Assembly: GCF_964199755.1 (NCBI RefSeq)
Contig: NC_133899.1
Span: 25,399,446-25,463,445, forward strand
Origin: Larus michahellis
Taxonomy: Eukaryota > Chordata > Aves > Charadriiformes > Laridae
Direction of reading: 5' to 3'
DNA length: 64,000 bases
In this document: in pieces, positions 25,001 through 40,000 of the stretch
Layout: every line of letters begins with the position of its first letter
Numbering within the stretch: the stretch's first letter is position 1
Program-made: the position numbers and the translations under genes
Notes under the pieces: model-generated
Database searches by the model: none
Seen by the model: only the letters and a program-made list of their open reading frames with translations
Told to the model about the DNA's origin: nothing

Positions 25001-28000
25001 GAAGGACCAGTCCGGATCTAGCATAAAGCCTACTGGTACAAATTAATGCATACACATTTTTGAACAAATTTGAGTCCGTGCAAGACATGCTAGGACCAAT
25101 GTATGTGCAGTCAGTGTACTCGGCAACACTGGGCTTTGTCCAGGGCAGAATTTTGTGCTACGAATTCCCGTATTGTCCAGTTAACATCCCTGGGTTGTTT
25201 GAGGTTGGGGTAGAGATGCAATTCAGACACACTGGTCTCTGCTGTGATTCCTGCTAGCTCCCTTAGTGCCCCTTTTGCTCTGCTATTCATCACTGTCTTA
25301 CAGGAATTGTGATTTTAAGTCCCATGACCCGAACAGGGAGCTCAAGGGCAGCTTTCCATGTACTGATTTCTGTTTCAGGAGCCCAACTTCTTCTGTTCCA
25401 GGAGTTTGGCAATGCGGACCAAATGCTTTTGTGAATCTGCATTGATTGGTCATCCCTTCAAATTCAGCAAAACATTAGTGTTTAGAAATATTTTTTCATT
25501 TCAATTATCAGCTTAAATCCATGAAGACAACAATGTGCCTATCTCTAAAACTGTGTTAAACTGTTTGAATACTTATTTATGACAGCAATCTGTGTGATAA
25601 TGTTCTGGAACAAAATTAACTTCCAGAATGTGAAAGCTCAGATCTAACACATTCGTAGTATATTTGGCAGCTTTGCATAAACTATAATTGTCTTGTTCTC
25701 CATGTTTAGTGAATTAATGGTGGGCACAGTGTGTGGGTTATTTTTTCGTTAGAGATGTATCCTTCTGGTAAGAATATTAAGTGATCCATTTGTAAAGAGA
25801 AAACAGCATGTGTCATTAGCTTACTGAAAATATGCTTATTTGTATAATATATTCCTCTGAGAAGACTGAACCATTTTTTGTAAAGTATTTGAGACCTACT
25901 TTCTTACTTAGTACTTTCCATAGGCTGCAGTTTTAATCCTTCGAAATTTTCTTTTCAGTGTCATCTAATATGGTTGAACAATCCACAGTGGAAACAGCCG
26001 TTCAAGAGTGTAGCGAGGCATCAGATGAAACTATGTACGGTGACATTTTTTTTATTTGAGGTTTTTGGGAGTTGGTATGCGTTCCCTTATTTCTTCTTGG
26101 GAAATAAATGTCAGGCATTTTCTGCAGTGCTACACATGCAGTAATTGCGTTGTGCTTTTGTCTTCCTGGTACTGTCTTTGAAGGTTAGTAATGTTCCTTC
26201 TTAGAAAATTTGTTCTCATGGGTAGGCCTCCAGGGGATTCTAAATATAATGCTGACATTCTGGAATTAAAATGCTATGGTTGTGTGTTACATGTGATACA
26301 GGTTGAATATTAACCAATAAAATAAACCAGTAGTTACAAGGCAGAGAGAACTTGTTATTTCTGTTCATTTCTTGAAAAAGTTTTTCTTCGCAGTGCTTGT
26401 TTCTGCTTTTTTGTATAGCAGGGCTATTTTTCGAAAACTGTGATTGATTTTTCACTCTCTGATAACAAAGCGGAGAGCAATTACTTGACTTTCTGAGAAG
26501 TTTGTTTGTGATTGTGATGAATGTGTTTCCTTTAGTCTTTACGTTGTGTATTGACATCGTAATGCAAAGCATGAAAATAAATGCTTTGCTGAGCATATCA
26601 GTTAGATACTGTGATCCCACAGTTTCTCAATATAAAGCAAATTTACTTTTTACTTTTCTCCTTGTCACTGGAACCTTTATGATGCAGATGGTTTGAATCT
26701 GACTTTTCTTTGTCTTGCTTTATATACTTCATGTGTTTTTCACTCCAGAAGTGAAGAGAAATCTGTATGCACAGATTCTCTGAAGGGAGAAAGCTCTGCA
26801 GATTCCAGGGCCAGCCTGTACAACTCTCTTGCATTGTGTCACAGAGAGCGTGAAGGCAAAGTTCTGTAAGGAATGCACTCTGAAGCCTAAGACGTCAGTG
26901 TCTGATAAGGCAATGATGGTTGTCCTGTGCTTGTAAGTGTTAGTGAAGGTTCATGGGATAATTTTATCTACTCTGATAAATTCGATCCATTTACAGCAAG
27001 AGGGAAATGTGAGACATCAGAGAGCTGAACCAGTAAATATAATAGGATGTATCAACTTGATTAATAGTCTGAAGAGTTGTGCATGCCCATTGTTTAAACC
27101 TATTCACGTTAACCATGCCAAGTTCTGTTGTCAAAAAAGGTAGCAGAGGATGGCAAAGGAAGGAGATGAGATGTATCCCTCTCTCATTTCTAAATTAACT
27201 TCTGAAGAGTTTCCTTTTTTTGAATTAGAAGGTGCAGTAGTATCCAATAGGTAAAGTGATGTGGGAGAAATACTGATAATGCAGGATAAGAGTGAACAAA
27301 ATGAATATAATTTTACTCAACATGTTTTGTTACTGTTTGTTTCATCCTCTTCAGATAATGTTGTATTCTTATTTCAGAGAAAATGTTTTCAACATTATTG
27401 GAGCCTTCGATATTCCACGTTATATTTATAATTCAGAAAGAAAGAAGTTTCTACCGTAAGTCTTTCATATTTTAAGTTTCAAACACTTCTTGTTTTAAGA
27501 AAAAAATCCTCTATTTCTATATAGTTAAAATTCTGTTTTCTAATCTTTCCCTCTTGAGTCTGCTCATTTCAAGCTTGAGTGAGAAAGTGAGACAATTTTG
27601 TTTCGTAGTCTCTAAAGAGCCAGTCAGACTCTATGATAAATGCTGGCTCATAAATACATGGGCCATTGGCTTCTTCCTGGTCCAGTAAAATGAAGCTAAA
27701 GTGGGGACCCGTATCTCCTGTGACAGTGGATTCTGTGCTGCCAATGATGTTACTGGCTCTGAAACTTTGGTGTTTATCAGATAGTAAAATTTCCAACCAT
27801 ATTTATGCCATCTAATGAATAGAAGAGACAGTAAGGCTAAGGGCATACATCACTAAATGTAGTTTGTTGGTTTGGTGGTTTTTTTCACATTTGGCTGTTT
27901 AATATTTTTTTTTAATAAATTTGGTCTGTCTGTTGCATGTATTTGTTTCTTAGACTGTAGCTTGCAACTCCCTGAAGCCCTGTAGGATTTCTAAGGAGAG

Positions 28001-31000
28001 CTACAAAGCCTAAAAAAAATTAGGAGGTTGGAGAAAGGACATAGTAATTGTAGGAATTGGTTGTAAATGTTTTGCTAGCTAAAGAATTTACCTTTAACAG
28101 CAAGCAGCCAGACTGCTGAGTCAAAAAGAAGATGAGCTTTTAAAAAGCTTGAAGCGGTGTTAGCTGAGGAATGGATAGTGGTGTTCATTGCGAGGGCTTG
28201 CAGCAACCTTCATGTGATGTGCAATTCATTTTCTAGCGTTGGTCCATGATTCTGCCGGTCCAGCAAAAGCAATCTGTGTGTTTGCAGTAGGAGTTTTTTT
28301 CCAGTGCCACTTTCTAGCTTTCCGGGCTATTGGAAGCAGAGAACTCATTGAAGACAATCTGCTAACCAAGAGGAAGAAAATACTCTTGTTCATGGCCATG
28401 TAAAAGACATAACTGCTTTTTAAAAAATTGAGTTCTGCAGAATCCCACTCAGGTTAAAAGATAAATCTCAAGGCCTGTGAGTTAGAGGGAAATTAAATGA
28501 ATGTAACCTTCAAAATGCAGAAACACAGGATCTCTAGCAGAAATCTTCCTCAATGAGTAAATAAATTTTGGAGTAGTGTTAAAGTTTTTGCAGCCTTCTG
28601 CAACTTTTAGATCAATAAGTCATTTTTGAGTGTGGAATGTACGTGTTTTAATCTTGATTGTGTTAAACTTCTTGCAGTCTGTCAATGACCAACTTTCCTG
28701 TACCGAATTTATTTGGAACTGCCAGAGATAAAGCGGAGCTGTTCCGTGAACGCTACTCCATCTTACAACAGGTCAGAAAAGAGTTTTGCTTTGTTTAACA
28801 AAATACACAAACAAAGTGCTGGGTTTTATATTCTTACATATACAACAGTGTTTTGTGTTGAGGTGCTTTTGTGAGGCACAGTTTAAATAAAGATGAATAA
28901 GGACAGGATCTATACTGAGGTTTAGCAGTCTTCTCAACTGTCACCATACAGCATGATGGATTCATGTGTTTCTGCGTTTTAGCATTATGTCGTAAGAGGG
29001 GATTATGTATTTTTACATGTGTCTAGCTCTTTTCCCTCCTGTGGTCTGGCTCTGTGCTAGGTTTGATTAACATGTCATTGTAGGTAGTGCTTGTTGAGAT
29101 AATGCAAACCCTAAGCCCCAGGATGCTCTCATTCAGGCCGTCCTTGAAGCATTGAAATTCTCTCCTGGTTTAGTTCACTCATTCCTTTTCCAGTTTACAA
29201 AATGCCCGGTGAGAGCCAGCCACCCCTTGTCATCTCTTGGTGGCAGCACAGGCATCTTGTATTGGGAGCAACTTCAGAACAGGATCTGCTGACGTGACTT
29301 GCTCTGCACCACCGTGACAGTAGCTGCAGGTGCTGACAGCAGCTGGAGGTCATGACTCTGGACCAGGCTGTGCACGCAGCCAGAAAGAATCATAGAATCG
29401 TAGAATAGTCTAGGTTGGGAGGGACCTTTAAGAGCATCGAGTCCAACCATCAACCTAACACTGCCAAAACCACCACTGACCCATGTCCGTCAGCACCATG
29501 TCTGCCTGGCTTTTAAATACCTCCAGGGATGGTGACTCCACCGCTTCCCTGAGCAGCCCGTTCCATTGTTTGATAACCCTTTCTGTGGAGAAATTTTTCC
29601 TAATATCCATCCTAAACCTCCCCTGACACAACTTCAGGCTTCTTCCTCTTGTCCTGTCGCCTGTTCCTTGGGAGAAGAGACTGACCCCCCCTGGCTACCT
29701 CCTCCTTTCAGGGAGTTGTAGAGAGCGAGAAGGTCTCCCCTCAGCCTCCTTTTCTCCAGGCTGAACACCCCCAGCTCCCTCAGCCGCTCCTCACAAGACT
29801 TGTGCTCCAGACCCCTCACCAGCTCTGTTGCCCTTCTCTGGACACACTCCAGCACCTCAATGTCTTTCCTGTAGTGAAGGGCCCAAAACTGGACACAGCG
29901 CTCGAGGTGGGGCCTCACCAGTGCCAAGCACAGGGGGACAATCACTTCCCTAGTCCTGCTGGCCACGCTATTGCTGATGCAGGCAAGGATGCTGTTGTCC
30001 TCCTTGGCCACCTGTGCACACTGCTGGCTCATATTCAGCTCAACACTCCCAGGTTCTTTTCTTCTGGGCAGCTCTCCAGCCACTCTTCCCCAAGCCTCTA
30101 GCGCTGCATGGGCTTGTTGTCACCCAAGTGCAGGACCCAGTGCTTGGCCTCAGCCCCTCGTGTCCAGCTGCCTGGACACAAGCCAACAGCGAGCTGGGAA
30201 GCGCCCCACTGCCTGCCTGAGCTGCTTGTCCTCCGGACTCCGTGGTGGTTGCACGCACAGGTTTGGATATCCTGAAGCAGCAATGACTATCCGTCTACCA
30301 GGGATTTGCTGCCACTAGGAGAATGCATACTGCAATTTGGGAACCTCTGCCCTGGAAAACCAGTTAAGCATTAGCTGAAGAAGCGATCAGGATTAGTGAA
30401 ATCTGCTGGAATTGGCATGCACACGCACAAAACAGCAGCAGGGGTGTCCGTAGGGTACATCCTGAAGCCTCCTCATCCTAGACTCCATTGTGCTATTGCA
30501 CCTCTCTGCCTGAGGGCTTCCCATAGACCCTCTGTTGTACAGGGTTTGTGTTTGGTTGGTGTATGACTCCTTTCCCACGCCCAGAAAAGTGCAGGTTGGG
30601 GCACTATATGGGTGAGGGCTGCTGATAGGAATTACTGTATGTGTTATGTGGGCTGGTAGCAGTGTGTTTGTTCCAAGGGGAAGCTTTCAAACTGCATGAA
30701 AAATAGTGAAAGAAGTGAAAAATTCTACAATGTGTTTTCTTCATGCTCTTTGCAGTTGATCTGTGGCTTCCTCCTGTTATTAAAAAAAAAAAAAAAAAAG
30801 TGTTTACTTTCAATAGGCCCTGCCCTGAAGAGAAACCTGCTCTTTTCCACATATTTAGCATTTAATACAGTTTACCTTCCCTTGCTCTCTCACTGCTTCC
30901 TTCCAGGTAGTCAAAAATAACTTCTTTTAAAAGGCATTACAGATTTGCTCTTAGTTTTTGGGCTAAGATTTACTGCCCAGTATTACAGATCATCTATTTC

Positions 31001-34000
31001 TATAGATTGTCCGTTTCTTAGAAACAAATTCATTTCAAAAGAATGGATTACGCTGAACAAATTAAACGTTGCTGGATAAACTTTAAGAAGTATTTTGTAT
31101 AAAGGTTGTAATGAACTGGCTTTTTGACAGTCCTCATTTGTTTTTAAACTGGATTACTTCAATTTTGGCTTCTGCAGAGGACTCACAGACATGAGTTGTT
31201 TTCTCCTTCACCAGTTGTTGCTCATCCTGATGACAGCGGGAGCAAATTCCAGGTAAAAAAAATAATTTATTTTTTTGTTGCGAAGGGAACTGTGCTTGTG
31301 TTACACTTTAAAGCTGTAATAGTTGTCCAGTGATATCTTAGTTTTACATCCCACATGGGTACTCAATGGAAATGAGGTTTTTTAACCTGTGTATCAAACA
31401 CACAGTTATTTGGCTCAGATCAGCATGATGACCAAGCCACTCAAAAGCAACTATGAAGCGCAAGAGAACGTGGCTTCCTGAGGTGGAAGGGCATTAGCTG
31501 TTCAGCTTACTACACTTTGCTTCCCTCTGCTTGGGGATATTTTCCCTGCTTCTTTCTTTCATGAGCACTAAATTCACAAACCTAAAATTGAATAAAGTCA
31601 TAACTTTAGCCTATTCTGTTCCCATCTCAGCTTTCTCATATTAAATGCTCTCCCTAACTTACATAGTTATTACGTATTTTTTTAAAAAGATGAACATGTG
31701 TGTGTATCACTGGGCACCAAAGAACAGCTTTTGCTTTGCTCAGCTTCCCTGTTTTTCCTTGTTTTGAGCGTGCATCATATAGAAAAACGCAGGTGAGCTT
31801 AGCTGAGTTGAGTCTGCGCCTCCATCCAGGCTGTATCGGCATCTTTCTTCCCTGACTGCTTCCTGTCCTCCCTGTCAGCTGTAGCAAATGCATTGCTTGT
31901 GCTGGCGTTGGAGGAGGATTGTCTCTCCTAACTGCAGCTTGACCGACCAAAATAAGTTTGTCCAGACACTGCCAACAGTGTGCTATGCGATGTCACCTGC
32001 ATCACTCTGGAGTGTTCTCTGTCATCCATCTAAGGTTCCTCGATAACAGCAATTAGTGTTACTGTAGGGGTGCAGGCTGGCTCTGTGGTTCAGATTGGGT
32101 CCTGCTGAGGATCCAGATACTACAATTGACATTCTCAGGCAAGAGCAGAAATGGCAACTTGTTCTTTTCAGTTTTAATCCGGTTGTAAGCAAAATAATCA
32201 CAATAAATATTTACTCACTAAGCAGTTCTTTACACTAGCAGCCATTATTGGAAATCTTTCCCTAAACTGTGCTACATTTGACATTCAGAAATGTGTTCCT
32301 GATATTTGTAATGAGCCTGTATTCTCTCATAGCCCATTTGTGTATTTATGTAAAAACATGTGCTGTGTGGTGCTTTGTCTTGCATGCTTAAGAATAGATA
32401 TGTGGAGAGTTTTATTTAATTCTTATTTGATTCTTTGTCTTTGGTTCCAGCTTAAAACAATAGAAACTCTATTGGGAAATACAACTAAAGTGGGAGAAGT
32501 GATTGTGCTTGGGATGATAACTCAGCTCAAGGAGGTAGGTTGCTTTTTATTGTGGAATATCTAGGTCACCATTCATTCAGCGTTACAATATATTAGAAAA
32601 TGGGAACGCTTAAATGTTTCATCACTTTATCCCATCCTCTAAGTTAGTGGCAGAACTCCCATCAATATTGGTGGTGCAAGTTCCACTCCCTAAAAAGAGA
32701 CTTTTTCACAAGCAGTCGATGCTACTGTGTGAGGGAAAATGTCTTTCTCTTCTCACTACAGAATTTTGTAATGCTTTATGTCAGCAACCAGAACCAGTTA
32801 CGTTTTCTAGACATGCCTCTTCTTGAAATGCTGGGGCTTCCGATGACTGTGTTTGGACTTGCCATTGCATTGGACTGGGATGGTAGGGGAGGGATGTGCC
32901 CGCAATCCAAACTGCAGCTGCTCAGAGGGAGGGTGCTAAGATACACTTACTGTAAACTACATTGTTTTCAGTTCTGCCAGCGTATTCTAAGCTTACAATA
33001 TTAAAAACTGATAAATTATTTCTGAATGCTGACTGATAGACTCATCCGATTGAAACATTTACGTGTTTGGGTATATTTTGGGTATATTGGTGTATATATA
33101 TTATATATATATAAAATATTATATACTAATCCTGTTTTTTAGGGGAAATTTTTCCTAGAAGACCCTACAGGTGTTGTCCAGCTAGACCTTAGTAAAGCCA
33201 TATCCTTTTTCTGTGATGTAAGAGTTGAAGAAATTTCCTGTAGACCTGGAGAATTTTCAACTGAACAATAAATCAACGCTGACCATTAAAAATTACCTGT
33301 TGAGAACTGCAGCTCTGTCTTTTTCCTTCTTTTTAAATTCCCTGGCTGCTGCAGCTCAGCGCCCTTTCTCAGAGGCTGTTAGGACAAGGTTAGCATTCCT
33401 CCTAGTGGAAGCAGAGCGCGTTCCTGTTTGCAGGCTGTTTATGAGCCTTCCGCGTGATTGACGGGCTCTTAAGGCAGCCTATGAACTTTCAATAGTGTCC
33501 AAATGGATTACACCAGCTGGAAAGCGAACTTTGGCTTAAAGAACTAGTTTAAGAGTCCTGATCTAAGAAAAATATATTTCTTAACCTTTTTGCACCAGTT
33601 CCACAGTGGTTTATACACTGAATCATCCTTTGTTTTGGCAGAAGGTAAAGCAGACTGTTTTTCTTAGCTTGTAATAAGTTGTTCTGTTAACGGCTGTCTG
33701 CCAGATGCAGCTGAACAGACAAGTCTCATGGTGAGGAGGCTTGACCATAAGCTGAGTCTGTGACTGAGATTTTTGGCCATAAGCCTTTCCTGTCACCCTG
33801 TGGGCTCTGGAGGCAGAGAACAGAGCTCTGTGAAATTCGTGGTTTTCAGCCATGTCGGTGTATGAGCATCTGTAGCAGCTTTGAGGATTGGCCTTAGTTA
33901 GCCTGGCTCCAACGTGCTTGGAGGAGATATGACTAGATTAGGAAGACGGACTAGAATAGTGAAACGGTATGATCTAAAAATCTGAAAATGCTTCTTTCTA

Positions 34001-37000
34001 TTGGCAAAGCTTTGGTCCTTCAGAGGCTTTGGTGAACCTTCTCATCAAGATGATGGAAGCACTTACAGTTTTGAAGCCTTGGAAGTGTTTTAGCAAAATG
34101 ATAGACATTTCTGTTTGTAGGGTATTACTCTGTGCAATATACATGATACCAGTCTATTTTCTAATAATGCATTTCATGTTTAAAATTTGTAAAATAAACT
34201 AAATAGCAGTCAAGAGCGAGAATGATAGTGGGGACAAGTATCACCCTGTTACTTCTGTTCCTCTAACAGGTGGGACAGTTCTCGAGAAAAGGTGCGGTTT
34301 GATGGAGACCCTTCTGGGGCAGGGCCAGCAAAAGTGATTCCTGTTCCCCGACATTCTTACTCGGTTGGGTTGAGAAGGTTGTTTACGTGGCTGTACAGCA
34401 AAACCCATTCCAAGAAGTGTCTGGGGTAAAAAAGTAGTTGGTTTCTTGCTCAGCCTGTTTCTCAGCCAGATAGTTGCCTGGTCTGGTTCACCGCTAAACA
34501 GCACAGGGACTGGTACTATCACAAGAGAGGGATTGATGGAGGCTGGGACTAGCTATGCAGCACAGCTGCCAGCTCTCTGACTAATGTCTAGGACATGATG
34601 TTGTTAGAAAAACTAAAGGTTATTTTGTTGTTCAAAAATCTCTTAGGTTGGTATGAAGATGAAGTTTTTCATGTGAACGCTTTTGGATTTCCGCCTACTG
34701 AGCCTTCTGCTACTACTAGGTATAAAACTGACTTTCGGCAGCCTCACTCCATATTTTGTTATGGGTTTCTAAGTAAGAGCATTATTATTTTATAATTTCT
34801 GTGACATTAAAGTGTGCTATTCTTCCCCCTCCCCAAATGCTTCAAAATAAATACAATTTTAAGGAAGCAATTCTGCGACTTGCTAAGTCTACTAAAGCCT
34901 GTAGAGTTAGCAAAAATTCCCTTCCAAAGGCTGTTGGGTTCTGCATATTAGTAACAATTGTGATCTAAGCCCTTCTTTATTGCAAGACTAGATAACTATT
35001 ACATGGGAATAAGAAATTTCTTGTTGCTCAAGGAATGGGTGGGGGAGAGAAGTGAGGATAAATATTACCCTGAAATGACCTGTTAAATTATGGCAGGGCA
35101 GCACGCCTGCTTTATATCCAGGTGACTGCCATTTCTCTTCTATGGTTTCTCCATGAAGTACTAGATTATTATTGATACCATCTGAGCTACCCATCATAAT
35201 AATTAAAATGGTTTAATTGAGTCATAATCAAAACTACTAACGATTTGGGAAGAAAACAGAACTAACTTGAATATTTTAATGATGTAGAGCCTTCTATGGG
35301 AACATAAACTTCTTTGGAGGGCCCTCTTCAGCTTCAGTAAAGGCTTCTGCAAAACTAAAGCAGCTGGAGGATGAAAATGAAGATGCTATGTTTGTGTTTC
35401 TTTCTGATGTATGGCTGGACCAAGCAGAAGTACTGGAAAAGCTTCACACAATGTTTTCGGGTAGGTGAGAGGTGCTTTGACTCTGAGCCTTGTTTTAGAG
35501 AATTTTTACCATTTTCCTTCGTCCTTAGCAGCGCTGACAAGTGCAGCAAGGTGGTCTGATGGCTAACTAGTCCTTGGTCCCCTGCCGTGTCCCCTCCTCG
35601 GCGTGGGCTGGGAAGTCTGACCCCATGGTGAGCTCATTCAGGTAATACCCCAGCAGAAAACTAATTGCCTTTGTTGGGGAATTAGTTTTATGCTGGTTTA
35701 GTTTTGTGAGCTCCTCACTGTGTGGTCGCTCATGTGAGCATCCCTGTCCAGGCAGGGGAAGCTAGACGGCGTCCAACTGATCTGCCAAGTGTTGGGCCAA
35801 CTTTATTGTCAGACTGTGAGCTAAGTGTGCTCTTTTGTGAAATAGTGGTTTGTGTGCCTTTTTTTTAAATATATACTTTTAATTGAGAAAGTCAGGCAAC
35901 GATTTTCAAGAGTCCTGTTATTGCTGCATTGTGATTTTTTGGTGAACTTCCATTTTGAGAAAGCTAGAATAAACACAACTGTTGCATTTTTTTGGTATGA
36001 TCACACTGAACCCAAGCCCAAAGCTAGCAAAGTCTCCCTCTAATTTTAGTGGCAGCTATTTGCATTTCATGGTTGCTATTGCGTTTCTTTTGGATCTTTC
36101 TCTAACAGTTTTAAAAATTGAATTGTATTATGTGTTTGCAAGCTGATACTTCCATTTCATAAATCACTTAGTACTAATATTGTTTTGGACAGTAGCCATT
36201 TCATGTGCTGTGACAAGAATGTTTCCCTTGCTCGTGAAAGTTCTTCCTAGGCTTACTTTAAAGAAAACTTCTTACTTCGTCGGAGGTCAGCAGTCCCTCG
36301 AATGCTTTCTGCTTTTACCCATGAAAAAATACCAGTTGCTTTTAAAATATGATCTGTTTCTTCCACTCATCATTACATTAGTAATGTTGACAACATTTGG
36401 ATAGCAAGCATCTGCGAGATCTGTGAATTGCTTCTTTGTATTCCAGAGCAGCTTTGGAACAGCTTGTCCCATCTGTCTTAGGTAGAATGGAAGTGTGAGA
36501 GGGTGGCTGCTTTAAAAATAAGCAACATAAAATTAAGGGTGGGAAACTGCTACTCACCTAAAGAAAATTGGGCACAAATTACCACACTCATCCAGAAGTT
36601 ACAAAACCAGTTTGCTATCTTGATCAAAGTTGGCAAGATCCTTGAAGCGAACTGAACGTAACCTAAGACTGCGCGTGCTGAAGGAATAAAGGGACTTTGG
36701 TCAGTGAGGTTAATGTACTGAAGTCAGCTGGCAAAGATGTATACATTGCGTTTACTATTTTGAGACTTTTTTATTAATAGGCAAGTAATAAGCTTCATAA
36801 TTATAGACTAAAAATAATAGCTGAGTGGAACAGCAAGGAAAAAACACAGATGAGCCATTTCTCTGGTATAAACAATTCTGTCCCATTTACCAACTGGATT
36901 GAAAAATAGTGAAGTAAATCCAAGTCTGGTGCCGCATGTTAGGAAATGGAGAGTAACCTGGAACGTGAGATGAATGCCTGAGTAGATGTTCGTATTTTTC

Positions 37001-40000
37001 TTTTAGGGAGGGGAATCATGTTTCTTTTTTCACTCTTTGCTATAAAGCATGTGTTTCTGGGTGATTAGTGATAGATATTATAAGAATTCATCAGATTCTT
37101 AAAATGCTCAGGCAGTTCCAGTTATTGTTGCTTTATAATGCCAAAGAGTGAATTAAATGTTGGTGGAGCCCTTGAATTGGAATGATGCATGAAGGTTAAT
37201 AGTAATCTATTGCTACCTACTCGCTATTTTTCTCTTTAAGAAGAGTGCGTTTTTAAATTATATTATTTATTATAATTGTACTTTGCGTAATTATATGACT
37301 GGGCCAGTAGTTTGTTGGATGCACACAAACACTGTTGTTGGAACTGGGCCTCTAAATAACAGAGGGCTCCCTTGAAGTGACATTTGTACACTGCCATTGT
37401 TCTTTTTAAACTAACAAAAGCCTGTATCAAGAAAATAGTTCAGGTGTATTAACAGCAGCAGAGCTTGAAGTGCTGTTTCAGTTTCTGCCTCTGATAGGAT
37501 GGGCTGGAGGCTGAAGGCTGACAGATGCTGAAGTGAATGGATCTTATACTCACAGACACTCTGTTTTCCCAGGTTATTCCCCAGCACCTCCAACCTGCTT
37601 TTTCTTTTGTGGAAATTTTTCATCTGCACCATATGGAAAAAATCAAATTCAGTCACTGAAAGGTGGGGAAGTCTTTGTATACAGTCAGACATGTACAATA
37701 AATTAAAAATTAAATTAATGATGACAAAACAAATTAAGAGAGCAGAAAAAAACCCCTTATTTTCTAAGTAAGTAAGTGACACATTTTTTAATGTACTGAA
37801 GTATAGTGGTGATTCATATAATGAGTGTTTATTTAGTCTAACCAGGTGTTGTATCATAGATTTTTTTTTCCTTACTCTAGGTTCTTTGAAGGCTCTTGCA
37901 GATATTATATGTGAATATCCCAGCATTCATAAAAGGTACACAGCTAAGTGCTATGAAAATGGAAATCTGTTTATTTTGTGAAACCTTTGCTTTAATTGCT
38001 TTAAGAAACTGTTTTCTTGTTATTGTGCGCCAGCTATGACCAGATAGCAAGTTGGTCTTGTAACAGGCCTGGAAGTTTTGTTTTGGGAGTGGTGTAAGGT
38101 TTTGAGTTTATCTAAAATAGCTTGGTCGTGGAAGGTGCTGTTGAGTGAGCGGAGGTGAAACTGCCTCACCCTGGAACATCGTCCACATGGACTAAACATG
38201 GCCCATGATTTTCCCCACAAGTGCTGTTTTGGTGAGCCCTTTTTTTCTCTGCAATTCCCTTGAAATCAGCATGGTTCTGCCCGAGCAGTGCTGCTTTATA
38301 AACTGATGTTGAAGCCTTGGTGCTCTACGAGCACCTACAGGCCCCAGAAAATGTCCTCTGAAACACTGACTGCTGCCTACATGGAGGCAGCTCATTTCTG
38401 TCTTTTCCATTCTTGCATACCCAGTTCTCCACAGCTGTTAGTTTGAGAACTGACCAAAGCAATGCAATCCCACAAAGGAATATTTTATTTATCCCTTGTG
38501 TCCGTGTTCTGTGGGAGCCCCATTCCAGGACTGGAGAACTAAATCCCTTCTACAGAGATTGGAATATACAACAGAAAATAAAACAGGGAGACAGACAAGC
38601 TTATTCTTTCTGGCTTCTGATCTTTGAATTTGTAGCAGTAGCCACAAAGTAAAGCTAGTTCCTAGGATGGGCCCCAAAGGCAGGAACTGCCACAGCCTGT
38701 GGTTCTTGAGGTTGGTGTGAGCTGTAAGCGTTATCTCCTGGGATGGTCCTCCCTGCTGTGTCATGGTGGGGTTCTGGTGTGCTGCTGCTGGGTTAGCTGG
38801 GGTCCCTGTGTGAGATCCTGGAGCCCATTACCCTGGGGAAACCTTATAGCCCCTTCCAGTACCTAAAGGGGCTGCAGGAAAGATGTGGGCAGACTTCAGC
38901 AGGGCCTGTTGCGATAGGACAAGGGATAATGACTTTAAACTAAAAGAGGGAAGATTTATACTAGATTTAAGGAAGAATGTTTTATGCCGAGGGTGGTGAG
39001 ACACTGGCCCAGGTTGCCCAGAGAGGTGGGAGACGCCCCATCCCTGGAAACATTCCAGGTCAGGCTGGACGGGGCTTTGAGCAACCTGATCTAGTGGAAG
39101 ATGTCCCTGCTCATGGCAGGGTGTTGGACTAGATGGCCTTTAAAGGTCCCTCTCCACCCAAACCATTCCATGATTCTATGATTACCACCATGTTCCGAGC
39201 CAGGCTACACACCTGGTCTGTCCCCCTGTTACGGTGAACAGTTCTTCAGGTTTCTTCCGCTTAGGTGAGCAGTGGATGCATATCTTGTGCCTTAGCTGTG
39301 ACTTCTGTGGTCCATAAGGCCAGGAAGAGCTGTCATCTCCACCCCAGAATAGGTTTTTTCTGTGCATCTGTGGAGTAAGGGCAGTATATAACCAATGTTC
39401 AGATGCTTCTAGGATCATTTTGTATAAAAGTGATACGTTGAACTTTTTACAGTAGCCGATTTGTGTTTGTCCCTGGCCCTGAAGACCCTGGTCCTGGTTC
39501 TATTTTACCAAGGTCAGTTTGCTGCCTTTTTCAAATTTTGGAATGTAGAGTTAAATAGTTAAAGAAGTCTTTGTTGATACATCTGTTGCTATTTATTTTA
39601 GACCTCCTCTGGCTGAAAATATTACTGAGGAATTCAGACAGCTGGTACCATTTTCCGTTTTCACCACAAATCCTTGCAGGTAACTGTGTAATTTATAGCT
39701 ATTTTTCATGGGGTTTTTTACTGAATGACTAATTTATGTGCAGATCTAATTTTCAAAAATTTCGGAAATTTTGGAAAAATTAGTCGTAATTTTTTGAATT
39801 AATCACATTAATTGTAACTAGTTTTAAATACATTAAGACATGAACAAATTAGTGATGAAAGAAAGTAGTGCTAAAAGTTTGATAGCGAGTATAAAAATCC
39901 TGCTCGAAAGCATCATTTTTTTTCTGAATCTGGAGGGAATGAAGGGAAAATGGGAAAGTATTGTTTTAATTCAAATATGGTTTTTCTCCCTATTTTTTAG

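Noticed and set aside
29634-30083. 149-codon minus-strand frame in POLE2 intron 5 as a host gene
   Set aside because: It is the C-terminal tail of CR1 ORF2 in a truncated LINE copy.
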